Below are positions 19,077 to 28,508 of a stretch of 64,000 bases of DNA, piece after piece. The DNA lies in the NCBI GenBank assembly GCA_030407085.1, contig CM059583.1, positions 205,900,001-205,964,000 of the forward strand, in the 5' to 3' direction. Under the pieces are notes generated by a model. It was not told the DNA's origin. It saw only the letters and a list, made by a program, of their open reading frames with translations, and did no database searches. The position numbers and the translations under genes were made by a program. The stretch is from Trichopria drosophilae (taxonomy: Eukaryota > Arthropoda > Insecta > Hymenoptera > Diapriidae). How positions within the stretch are numbered: position 1 is the first letter of the stretch; each line of letters opens with the position of its first letter.

Positions 19077-19763
19077 TTACGTAGATTTAAGATGGAGTCG
19101 TATTGTAATTGTTTCACCACGAAAATTTACCAATTCACCGTTCTGATCAACAATACGCAATTGAATATGATCTATTAATCTGACAGCAACAGGTAGGTAA
19201 ATGACGTGATTCGGCACTTCCACAATCTTATATCCGGGCGCAACAGTAGGAAAAAATTCATGAATCGTGTGCGCTCTACTGCTATTAATATAAGCGCCTG
19301 TAGTTATATTGCATTCCACGCGAAGTGCAATAACTTTAATTATGGTTACTGGCAAATCTGAAATGTGCAACTTGTTTGCCTCCAAAATTCGTCTATTGAA
19401 GCCCAATGTTCGCCCAATCGAATCGATTGGTGTAAAATCAATGTCTCGATTAGATCTGATTTCACTACGAAGTGTATTATTATTCGGTTTTATGTCTAGC
19501 GTAATATCACTGTACTCCGACAGCTTGTTTCTAGTATATTCTGCTATATCCTCAATTTCATAGCTACCGATCGGCACAATAATTTCATGGTTACCAATAT
19601 GAAATTTATTATTAACGTCAACATTAGGGATTGAATTAAACGTTAAAAGTTCTATTAAACCCAATTCATAATTCTTCTGCGGTGAAAGTTCAATAGGTGG
19701 AAAGTATTGCGCTTCCAATAATGAAGACTGTCCCGAGAGCGTCAACGTAAAAGAATCATTCAT
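19077..19763 (-). CDS. Polinton minor capsid (penton-like) protein, 228 aa
   Basis: It is thought to form the single jelly-roll vertex protein of the Polinton virion. ATG at 19763, stop at 19077, no internal stops; the length is right for the family. Family strings include ELGLIELLTFNSIPNV, GSYEIEDIAEY, LDIKPNNNTLRSEI, DSIGRTLGFN, ALRVECNITTGAYIN, HTIHEFFPTVAPGYKI, VIYLPV and RIVDQNGELVNFRGETITI. It lies between the capsid and protease genes on the same strand, as usual in these elements. This is the best preserved gene of the element. Confidence 0.92.
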   Translation of the reverse strand: MNDSFTLTLSGQSSLLEAQYFPPIELSPQKNYELGLIELLTFNSIPNVDVNNKFHIGNHEIIVPIGSYEIEDIAEYTRNKLSEYSDITLDIKPNNNTLRSEIRSNRDIDFTPIDSIGRTLGFNRRILEANKLHISDLPVTIIKVIALRVECNITTGAYINSSRAHTIHEFFPTVAPGYKIVEVPNHVIYLPVAVRLIDHIQLRIVDQNGELVNFRGETITIRLHLKST

Positions 19764-19799
19764 ACTGATTGTTCAAATTACACTGATTATCATAATATT

Positions 19800-20159
19800 T
19801 TATGCGATATATTTATACAACTGATACTTGTTTGGACAAAACAGCTGATTGCATAAAAATTTGAGACATAAATGTCCACAATCAAAAGTGGCATAGTCTT
19901 GAAATTTTTCACGGTTATACATAATGCTACCTACACCGAGATATTTTCCCAACTCAGCAGGTGGGCTAAGGTTTCCAAAGCTGTCAAAATAAACGACTTT
20001 AGAACCACGTTTTCGATATGCTACCCAATGTGTCCCCGGACTGCTTGCATCGTCTAAATTTATGACTGCACATTCATTAACTTGGGGATTCTTTGGTAAA
20101 TTATTACGCATAAAGACACCTCTAAAATTCGGAATTCCAGCTTCTTTCGAATATCTCAA
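19800..20159 (-). pseudogene. Polinton adenovirus-type cysteine protease
   Basis: It would mature capsid proteins. The frame shows IPNFRGVFMRNNLP, then NECAVINLDD, the catalytic His in GTHWVAYRKRG, the acidic residue in VVYFDSFGNLSPP, and the nucleophile region YATFDCGHLCLKFLC. The His, Asp and Cys positions expected of the C5-like family are all present. There is no ATG at the start: the codon at 20159 is TTG, and the frame remains open upstream into the PLA2 gene without ATG, so the start has been lost. The stop overlaps nothing; the 5' end overlaps the PLA2 stop by a few bases. Confidence 0.87.
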
Positions 20160-20725
20160 TATATCGGCATCGGAGTTTTTTGAATGAATCGTTTGCCACC
20201 TGCTTCTTTTACGGCTTTACGTGCCCCTTTCAAAGCGCTCGATATAACACTTTGAACATTATTACTTGGTGACATTGACATTTTAGCAGCCGCAATAATG
20301 TTGTTCAATGATGTTGTTTTCTTTTTTGACACCTTTTTCTTCTTTTTCAGTCCCATGCCTAATTTACTTTTTAGTTTCATTGTGTTTGCAACACCCCAAG
20401 CTGCCGCCTTTTCTGCAATGCTTGCGCCTTTTGCTAACACTCGCTTCCAAGCCTGCTCCGCTAATATTCGATCGGCCTCGCTTCTGCCGGTGAGATTTTC
20501 ACGAGTTTTGGAATAAGCAATGTCGTGTTCCTTGCAAGCCTTATCTAACGGATTTATCCCTGAGTCCCCTCTTGCTAATCGTTGCTTTAATTTTGTACCA
20601 GGTCCGCAGTACTGATAACCGGGTATATGAAGTTCTACCGGTAATTTATTAATTAAAGAATTGACCAATCCTTTCCCACTCTTTATCCGTTTTTGCTTCT
20701 TGTTTTTACCCGCATATGTAATCAT
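20156..20725 (-). CDS. Polinton protein with parvovirus-type phospholipase A2 domain
   Basis: PLA2 domains of this kind help virions breach endosomal membranes. I place the start at the ATG at 20725 (MITYAG); the frame is open to a TTG at 20746. The PLA2 core is at about residues 35-75: LHIPGYQYCGPGTKLKQRL (calcium loop YCGPGT), then DKACKEHDIAYS with the catalytic His-Asp pair. The middle has Ala-rich helices, a Lys-rich run MGLKKKKKVSKKK, and a C terminus KRFIQKTPMPIY. The basic tail resembles adenovirus pVI/pX-like cargo peptides, which is inference. No internal stop. Confidence 0.88.
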   Translation of the reverse strand: MITYAGKNKKQKRIKSGKGLVNSLINKLPVELHIPGYQYCGPGTKLKQRLARGDSGINPLDKACKEHDIAYSKTRENLTGRSEADRILAEQAWKRVLAKGASIAEKAAAWGVANTMKLKSKLGMGLKKKKKVSKKKTTSLNNIIAAAKMSMSPSNNVQSVISSALKGARKAVKEAGGKRFIQKTPMPIY

Positions 20726-20818
20726 TTTAAGATGTGCATCATTCAAGTAACAAACAGTTAATGACCGACATTACATATAAAGGCGCTACTTATACTTTTA
20801 TGATCAGTTATTATCAAA

Positions 20819-21550
20819 ATGCGATTTCATAAACAACCAACAAAAATTCCAATCATCAATTTCGATGATTTAACATCGTCTGTACAAAATAATGCACCTA
20901 ATCATAAACGACATGGGGAGTTGCTGCCAAATAGTATACGTGCAGTTTTCTGCGGCCCGTCTAATTGAGGAATAACAAATACACTACTCAGTCTAATCAT
21001 CGATCAGAATGGATTAAAGTTTGAAAATATATATGTATATTCGAAATCCTTAAATCAACCGAAATATCAATTTTTACAAAACTTACTCGACTCTGTAGAG
21101 GGTATAGGATACTTTCCTTTTCACGATAATGAACAGGTAGTACCACCCGCCGAGGACAGGCCAAACTCTATTATTATATTTGATGATGTTGCGTGCGAGA
21201 AGCAAGATAACATTAGATCCTTCTTTTGTATGGGTAGACATAATTGCGTCGATTGCTTTTATCTCAGTCAAACCTATGCTCGCGTTCCCAAGCATCTTAT
21301 TCGAGATAACGTAAACTTTTTGATTCTCTTTAGACAGGATGAAATGAATCTTAAGCACGTCTATAATGATCATGTAAATACACATATGCCATACAACACT
21401 TTTAAAGATATATATACACAATGTTGGACAGAAAAGCATGGATTTATTGTAATCGATAAAGATAATGAAATAGAAGAGGGAAGGTATCGAAAAGGTTTTG
21501 ATTGTTTTATAAGCATAAATGATTTTAAGAACAAACAGAAAATGATGTAA
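20819..21550 (+). pseudogene. Polinton A32-type packaging ATPase, P-loop destroyed
   Basis: It would pump DNA into the capsid. ATG at 20819, stop TAA at 21548-21550, 243 codons in one frame. Walker A reads FCGPSN, then an in-frame TGA (20966-20968), then GITNTLLSLI, so both a stop and an Ile in the usual Lys position break the nucleotide site. Walker B is intact (NSIIIFDDVACE). Downstream are CVDCFYLSQTYARVPKHLIR, FLILFRQDEMNLKHVYNDHV and the usual C-terminal end GFDCFIS. It is the first gene of the plus-strand block and is divergent from the PLA2 gene. Confidence 0.9.
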
Positions 21551-21585
21551 CAAGTCAGTGCAGAGTGAGACTTGCATGCATTAAC

Positions 21586-22470
21586 ATGTCTTCTCCTCTT
21601 AAACAGCAGCAAGACGTTTTACGTCAAATTGTCAAAGCTAGCGTATCTATTCGCCGAAAACATCGATTATTAAAAATGGGTAAAGAAACGCATGATCTTG
21701 CGATAAATGAAACGCTCAAACCTCTGATAAGTCCATTGGAAAAAATAGCAGACGCTACAACAATGTCAATCAACAAAAATGCGATTGATGATATAAACGT
21801 ACAGGATAAAGTAACAGATAGCATAGAAATTAATGATGTTAACTATTTTGATGATGATGATGATGATATGCTTGATGGATATAATACCCCTTTAGAGCAG
21901 ACATTTAGCAGTGATATTAAAACACCTACATATCATACTGAAGAAAGGTTATCAAATAAGTTTCTAACTTTACTGGTGAGAAATATTCATGAGAAAAGTG
22001 ATATTATTGATACAATTTATGGTGTTCGCATAGAAGGTGGTACTACAAGAATCGGTGATTCGACAATAGAATTTAAGAATAAAAATGTCATTGTTAAGGA
22101 TAACAAATTTGCTATTACTGAAGGTTTGCTAGAGTTATTATTTAAAAAAAAAAGCTGATATAGCTATAATCCAACAGTCTGATTTAAACAATTACAAAAT
22201 TATACTAACCTTAACTAATGCACATAGGAAAGATTCGAATCAGGAAAAACCTATTCGGTATAATGCTTCCCACAAGTATCGAAACTATATCAAGGAAATG
22301 TTCAAAGATGTTCCGAAAAAGGGTGGTAATTTGCCTGAATACATAATTGTTGAACAAAACCACAAAATTGACTACGTGCATTGGAATGATCCAAATGAAC
22401 TTGTCGATCGTTTGCGCCTTCTAATAGCATCGCAAGCTGCTGGTAATTCAAGTCAGTATCGTAATCAGCA
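21586..22470 (+). pseudogene. Polinton-associated DUF8207-like protein, frameshifted
   Basis: Function unknown; the family is common in arthropod Mavericks. I place the start at ATG 21586 (MSSPLKQQQDVLRQIVKAS). The N-terminal part is basic and helical, followed by an acidic run FDDDDDDMLDG and the conserved segment TIYGVRIEGGTTRIGDSTI and AITEGLLELLFKK. At an A10 run (about 22142-22151) the frame is lost; the family pattern continues in another frame with LTLTNAHRKDSN, KKGGNLPEYII, KIDYVHWNDPNELVDRLRLL and SQAAGN up to about 22460. The A run is a likely spot for slippage or a sequencing error. Confidence 0.82.
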
Positions 22471-23171
22471 TCGATGTATTTGGACGTTTGTCTCAACGAG
22501 CACGGAAGCAAATATTTCAAAGTGTCGAAATTGCTACAGATGGTTCTTATGATTTTAAGAAAAGAAAGTTATGTAATATCGGAATTCCGACATATTCAGA
22601 TGATGCCATTACTTTGAGAATGTTCCACACATCTATTCGCGATATTAAACACCAAATAGATGAACTGTGTAAAGGTGTAATTAAAAATAATGAGAAGATT
22701 GAATATTTTGATAAAAGTATAAATAAAATGCATCAAGATATAAATAAAAATTACAATGAAATAGAAAAGTGGCGGATTATATCTTCAGATATCGGAAATT
22801 ATACTATTGAATTACATCAGGCAATAACTAAACATACCAATAATTTAAATAAAAATAATTATACTCTTAGCAATCTTACGAATAATATTACTGTCTTAGA
22901 GTGGGAAGTAAAGAAAAATAAAGATGATTTGAATAAAAATAATGGTTTGATTGATAATCTTACGGTAGATATTGCTAATATAGATGGAGACTTGAAAAAA
23001 CATACCTATGACATAAGGGAGAGTAGTACTGTAGCTCACGATGCTGAGAAATTAATTTTTCTCCTAGAACAAAATGTCAATCAAAACAGTGAACCATTAA
23101 AGAAGATTAAAGCAATAACTGATGTTATGAAGAGGGACATTTCACATTTGTACTTCTTACGGAAGAATTAA
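22428..23171 (+). CDS. Polinton coiled-coil protein (possible fibre- or attachment-like)
   Basis: The frame has no upstream ATG (open from 22428; the first likely family residues are FGRLSQRARKQIF near 22479). It continues with VEIATDGSYDFKKRKLCNIG and DDAITLRMFH, a pattern I know from a recurrent Maverick protein, and then a long Asn/Lys-rich coiled coil of about 150 residues (repeats of NNLNKNNYTLSNLTNNI and KKNKDDLNKNNGLIDNLTV) to TAA at 23171. The heptad-like repeats suggest a trimeric stalk; that function is inference. It directly follows the DUF8207-like gene and may be read through after frame decay. Confidence 0.7.
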   Translation, partial: HRKLLVIQVSIVISIDVFGRLSQRARKQIFQSVEIATDGSYDFKKRKLCNIGIPTYSDDAITLRMFHTSIRDIKHQIDELCKGVIKNNEKIEYFDKSINKMHQDINKNYNEIEKWRIISSDIGNYTIELHQAITKHTNNLNKNNYTLSNLTNNITVLEWEVKKNKDDLNKNNGLIDNLTVDIANIDGDLKKHTYDIRESSTVAHDAEKLIFLLEQNVNQNSEPLKKIKAITDVMKRDISHLYFLRKN

Positions 23172-23263
23172 TTAGTTAGTCTGAAAAATGTGAATAAATA
23201 AACTATCTGCAACAATCCACCCAACAGTTTTAATCAAGACGTTGCCTTATCTGTTTAGCAACA

Positions 23264-24196
23264 ATGACTTCTAAAGAGAAGAGAGAAGTCGTGAAGGAGC
23301 TTCATAATCCAGCAAGAAAAAATTATACAAGACGGGTGAGTAGATATTCGCGAATTAGATGAAACTTGACAAGCTGATCTTGTAGAAATGATTCCATATG
23401 CAGATGAAAATGAGGGTTACAAATACTTGTTAACTGTCATCGATGTGTTCTCTAAGTATGCATGGGCCCGCCCAATAAAAAGAAAGACTGGCGATGACGT
23501 CACAGCTGCCATGAAATCGATATTTAAAATGGGTCGAATTCCAAAGAATCTACATACCGACCATGGAAAAGAATTTTATCATTCAAAATTTTCAAATTTA
23601 ATGAAAAAACATGACATCAATTTATATTCTACATACAGTAATCTAAAAGCATCAATTTGCGAACGCTTTAATCGTACTTTGAAAGATAAAATGTAGCCAC
23701 AGTTTAGCCTTCATGGTAATTATCAATGGCTCCATATATTACCAAACTTGCTTAATGATTATAACAATAGCACACATCGTACTATTGAAATGAAGCCGCA
23801 AGATGTTAATAAAGACAATGAAAAAGAATTATTGGAACGTGTGTATAATGTAATTGTGAACGAAAAGATTCATCCAAAGTTTAAAGTAGGTCAACAAGTT
23901 CGTATTAGTAAATTCAAACATATATTTGAAAAGGGATATACACCAAATTGGACGACTGAAGTTTTTAAAACCATAAAAGTTAAAAAACGTATCCAGTAAC
24001 ATATTTACTAGAAAACAATGCAGGAAACGCAATATCAGGCGGATTTTATGATTTTGAACTGCAACGTACTAAAAATCCAGACGTTTATCTGATTGAACAA
24101 ATTCTACGTCATAAAGGTTCTAAAGTGTTTGTTAAATGTTTGGGCTTTGAAGATAAGCATAACACCTGGATCGACAAGGAAGATATAATACTTTAA
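23264..24196 (+). pseudogene. Polinton integrase (DDE core plus chromodomain), broken
   Basis: It would insert the element into the genome. The frame starts ATG at 23264 (MTSKEKREVVKEL). A frameshift near 23338 and a TGA at about 23372 precede the core. The core is at 23388-23693: LTVIDVFSKYAW (first Asp), NLHTDHGKEFYHSKF (second Asp) and ASICERFNRTLK (Glu), so the catalytic triad is present. A TAG follows at 23694. The C-terminal region has HRTIEMKPQDVNKDN, KFKVGQQVRISKFKH and YTPNWTTEVF. After a frameshift near 23988 it ends in a chromodomain: DVYLIEQILRHKGSKVFVK, then GFEDKHNTWIDKEDIIL, stop 24194-24196. At least two stops and two frameshifts. Confidence 0.92.
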
Positions 24197-24471
24197 GACT
24201 AAGATGGTGGAATAAATGATGAATTAATAGTTGGAAGCGAGTTTTACTTAATATAAAGTTAGATTCAATTATTGTACAAGGGCAACAAGGATATTGCAAC
24301 GTCGTTGTGGTTCACGAAGTCCACATCTTCGTCGGGATTTACGGAGAAAGAAGGTTGGAAAAAGAAAAAAGGTAAGAATAAACTTATGTTGGTTAATTTA
24401 TTCATATTTTTCTATGCGTATTGTACATAAATCCATTTGCATGTACATATTTACATATACAAGTACATAAA
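24197..24471. other. Gap between integrase and polymerase
   Basis: Mostly AT-rich. On the plus strand about 24278-24378 encodes a strongly basic stretch with RRCGSRSPHLRRDLRRKK and GKRKK but no ATG, which could be a relic of a small DNA-condensing peptide gene. Confidence 0.4.
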
Positions 24472-26943
24472 TCATATATCTACCTCCATTACATCATTAT
24501 GTTCCCACGGTAAAGTGTCGGTAGAATTTTTAATTAAATATCGCTTATCATCATGGGGACTTAGAGCAATTTTTTTCTCACATACGGTGTATACGTTGTG
24601 TAATTTTGAACGAATACATCTTTGCTCGCGCGTAACTGTAGTCGTATTTTGAAGGCAGTTCAGATAGTCGTCGAAAGAGCTCGTCGAGCTCTTCTTCTCA
24701 CCTTCGCCTAACACACGCAACGCATACATTTTTTACCTAAGTCCGACAAACTCGGTCTTTCCACTACATTCATCCTTCATTAACCCTAAAACTTTTTTAT
24801 TGACTAACGGCATACCGTACTCATTATTTTTGGAATAATCACTCGTATCGTACATATTAATATCGCGTTTCATACAATCATATACATCATCACACTTAAA
24901 TTCATAAATTAAACTATCGGTATCGGTATATAACAATTTCGCCTTTTCTTTAAATTTTTCTAAAACATAATCGTAATGGAACTCGTACAATTTAGTCTTA
25001 GAAATATCTAAAATAACCATACCGACATATTTGGGCTTATCTATAACTACTTCTAATTTTTTTAGTTGTATCGCGACCAAGTGTTCACCAAATATTACTA
25101 TTCGATGAAAATTTGGTTTCGAAATGAACGCTTCAACGCCATATCTTCCATCCCATTTCGATTTTAAACTTACATCCACTCTTTTACGAACATTCTCCAT
25201 GGTTTTCCCAAATACCGCATTGTTCATCAATTTATACAAATTTTTTTCAAAATCATTTGTCGCAACTGTGCGGAGTTTGGTATTCAAGTCAATGTACGAC
25301 TTTAACTATGGAGACTGCTGGAATTTTAGTATCCTATAAATTGTATTTAGAAAAATACCGCAGGTGAGCGATTGCTTTAAATTTCGGTAATGTGTGACAT
25401 ACTGTTCCTTGTCATTTAATGTAACGAGTAATTTCGGGTGTTTTGCTCGCTGGGGGCATAGCGGGAGATCTTTCTGCTTGTTGTATATTTCTCCAGGGTA
25501 GGTCAAGTCGACTTAGAGAATATATCCAATTTCCGAGACATCTGGTACTTTTTCCAAGTCAACGTTTTCCACCCATTCGAAACCTCCGGTAGGCAGTGAT
25601 TGACTCATTGCCCACCCATATAGATTGTTTATATCGAAGTACATTAGGTATTTTGACTCTTTTAAAGCGTCATAATCGGGCATATATTTGTTATTTGCCT
25701 TCACGTACCGTTTTGAGCATTGTGAAAGACATCCCCTTATACCACTCTCGATAAACATTATCATGTCTATATCGGTAAGTAATTCCAACTCTACTCGAGT
25801 ATGCTTGAGAGCACAGTATATCCAGGTAGAGTGTAATAATGTGCCGGATCTAACCCGTGCGATTTTAACAAAGTTGTGCGAAAATTTTCAAAGATATCCG
25901 CAAGTAGAAGGACGTCTGTTTTTAAATATAAGTCTGAATACTCATCCAGAGTATTACACTTAAATACGTTCCACACATTCATCGCATGCACATAATCATT
26001 CTCACTGACATCACACTTGTACAGTTTATTAAAAAATTTGTCTCGTGAAGGAAGATATGATTGATCTAGGACGCTCATTTCGGTTATGTAATTATAAGGG
26101 AAAAACCCTTTACGTATTAATAAATTGAATTTTTCCTCATTTGGAAAGTGGGACTTTAAAATTTGTTTTTTTTTCATTACTTGCAGTTTAAAAATCTAAG
26201 GGAATCTAAAAATGTAAGCTTAATTTTTGTCTCTTGTACACGCTTTATAATGGATATATATTTTTCCTATTGCAAGGAATGACTTTCACGTCTCCCTCGA
26301 AACAACTGGTAACTTCGCAAATTAAAAAATGAGCGTCGTAGCCACTTAAATTATGAAATATGATAGGAATATTAAAAGTAATTTTATAATTAATATTGCA
26401 ACTATTGTGCGCAGCACCTCGAAATTGACCAGTGAGATGATCGTGATCTCTGACTGCAACATCTTTGTCGGTAAACGAGCCCCCGCAGATGTGGCACATC
26501 GTCGCCGACCGAAATGCATTCTCTTCTCTCGGAGTCAAGTTCATCGGCTTCGTATCTAGCAAAATCTGGAACAAACAAAAGTCATCCACTATTTATTAAG
26601 ATTGACGAATAATTGAAAATATAAAGTGTATTATATTAGTTTAAGTTTAATTTGTATCAATTGTGTATAATTTTTATGATGTTTTAAATAAGAATAAATA
26701 ATGATATCAATTATATAAAGTGAGGGTTTACTTGATTAATTTCATCGGCCAACTTCTTCAGCTCGTTGGCAAACCAGGTAGCAGAGTCGGACCCCCGGTG
26801 GGAACGGTAACGGAAGTTCTTTGAGTGCAATCAGGAAACTGATGCCGTCAAATTTAAGATGTGCATAATCCGGATACGATGTTGGTCTGTGTGAACATTT
26901 AGTATTAAATGGGAATAATGCAGACATTATCACCCAAATTCGC
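24472..26943 (-). pseudogene. Polinton protein-primed DNA polymerase B, degenerate, with one spliceosomal-type intron
   Basis: It would replicate the element. From N to C on the minus strand: a fragment MSALFP...SSYPDY-like region (26943-26800); WFANELKKLADEINQ just before an intron (26566-26731); an endonuclease VII-like zinc module and exonuclease site (CHICGGSF, RDHDHLTGQFRGAAHNSCN, IFHNLSGYDAHFL) at 26245-26565; [16 protein letters not shown] near 25920; motif [13 protein letters not shown] near 25625; motif [13 protein letters not shown] near 25205; motif [14 protein letters not shown] near 24920; and the C terminus ending PWEHNDVMEVDI. Damage: loss of much of the N-terminal zinc region, frameshifts near 26800, 26250, 25510 and 25300, a deletion near 26180, and TAA near 24738. 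The catalytic DTD is present. Confidence 0.9.
26566..26731 (-). other. Putative spliceosomal intron in the polymerase B gene (166 bp)
   Basis: On the minus strand the coding frame reaches ADEINQ, then GTAAAC starts an AT-rich stretch that ends TTTGTTTGTTCCAG. Reading resumes as ILLDTKPMNLTPREENAF. Joining at these GT-AG borders keeps the frame and gives the spacing expected between the WF...EL motif and the zinc module. The stretch itself has stops in the frame. The intron call is inference from borders and reading frame. Confidence 0.65.
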
Positions 26944-26957
26944 CATCACGTCGATCG

Positions 26958-28508
26958 GTGTGGGAAATAGTGTCACGTTGGAATATCGATTTTTCCGGTA
27001 AACCTGGTGAATCGGCGGAGGAATTCTTGTTGCGAATCGAGGAATGTCAAGAAGCAGCGAATGTGACAGGTCGTGAAATCCTAACCTGTTTACCCTTCTT
27101 ATTAAAGGGAGAAGCCTTACTGTGGTTTCGGTTACATAAACGAACATGGGGTTCATGGCGCGATTTTTTATACGACTTTCGACAACGGTATGGTCGCTAC
27201 GATTACCAAGAAGCTTTAAGAGAAGAAGCTCGACAAAGGGTACAGGGACCAAAAGAATCGGCCCTAAACTATCTTACAGCGTTACGAGCCATGTTCGATC
27301 GCATGAATCCCCCATTCGATCCGAATTATCAAGATAAATTAGCCTTATCCGGATTACACGAGAAATATCGAAAGTATATTCGATTTCAGGATTTCGCTAA
27401 TTTAGACGAATTAGAACAACTAACGCGAGAATATGATAGATTCGTGGAATGTAAGCGAGAGGCAATGACGTCTGATACCGTCACGAATAAAGTCGCACCA
27501 GATCTCGCATATATCGATAGATTTGAAAAATATCAAAATAAAATAGAATCACGAAAGAAAAGTTCATTTAGTCCAGCATTCGCAATTAAAAATAGTACTC
27601 CCCAGAAAGAAAAAAATCTAACCGCCCCGATCGATTCCGATACCGAAACGAAAATTACCCGATCACGAAATACAGTAAAAAGAACTGAAACGATACCGAA
27701 AAAGAAAGTTCATATTATTGAGCCAGTAACCAGCATTGCTACTTCACCGGGAAGAGCCAGTAACTGGACAAATAATAAATTAGACGATCCAGACTACCGA
27801 AATCGTTCGTTAGTACAAAATCGGGATTGGACACAACGCAATAATAATCGTGAGTTCGAAGAATTATAGAGACCAGGAAATGATAAGGGACCCAGTACAC
27901 CGCGAAATTGGACTGGATTCCAAAATAATATACAACGATGGAATAATAATTTAGAAAATCGTCCAAATAAATCAATGTATAATTTTAATTACTGGAGACC
28001 GAGCCAGTATATGGCAAATGGTAATTTTAATGGTTATTCCGCCAATCAAACCTGGTCGAATCAATTTGGAGACGATTACTGCGGTAATGGTCCACCTAAA
28101 TTTCCCATGAGTAATTATCAATACTCATGGTACCGACCAATAACACAGGAATATCGGAATCCATACGTCAGTAGTAAAGGGAAGATGTATCCACCCAGAA
28201 ATATACGGATACCAGTACCAAATGCAATTCAAGGAGTACCAGTAACCGCCAATAGTGCAGTTGGGCTGAGAACAGAACCAGCACCCACTAACAATCAAGG
28301 AAATACCGGTGTTCCAATCCAGGTCTGCGAGACAAATCCATCAACTGGCGAAGGATTGGTAACTAAGCCACCGGAAAATTGTTGTTGGAATTGCTACTCT
28401 GACAATCATCGATGGAGGTAGTGCCAGTACCGGTTGACAAGATTCTGTCGAACCTGTGGTACTCCCGGACAATGGACAGATGCCTATCGTATCTGCCAGG
28501 GAAACTAA
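26958..28508 (+). pseudogene. Gypsy Gag (capsid and nucleocapsid)
   Basis: Gag packages the RNA into particles. The frame is open from the junction but has no ATG. The retrotransposon capsid domain is at about residues 10-160: NIDFSGKPGESAEEFLLRIE, LPFLLKGEALLWFRLHK, WRDFLYDFRQRYG, EEARQRVQGPKESALNYL and LSGLHEKYRKYIR. A basic, Asn-rich linker follows. The nucleocapsid has two cysteine knuckles near 28381-28500: CWNCYSDNHRWR, then CRTCGTPGQW...CQ. Two stops interrupt the frame, TAG at 27867-27869 and TAG at 28419-28421, the latter inside the first knuckle. The frame ends TAATAA at 28506. Pol begins upstream of this in the -1 frame. Confidence 0.88.

Larger units (their letters stand above)
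15475..26943. mobile_element. Polinton/Maverick element, nearly complete gene set but degenerate
   Basis: The order is: major capsid (-), small ORF (-), minor capsid (-), protease (-), PLA2 protein (-), packaging ATPase (+), DUF8207-like (+), coiled-coil (+), integrase (+), polymerase B (-). This set is the established Polinton signature: protein-primed polymerase, retroviral-type integrase, and adenovirus-like morphogenesis genes. Capsid genes and polymerase point away from the ATPase-integrase block. The right side is cut by a gypsy element at about 26944 and no terminal repeats were found. Most genes carry stops, frameshifts or insertions, so this is a dead copy. Confidence 0.93.

Noticed and set aside
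15475..24196. Contaminating adenovirus or parvovirus sequence
   Set aside because: Protease and PLA2 domains occur together with a DDE-chromodomain integrase, A32 ATPase and protein-primed polymerase in the Polinton order, with decay typical of an old genomic insertion.
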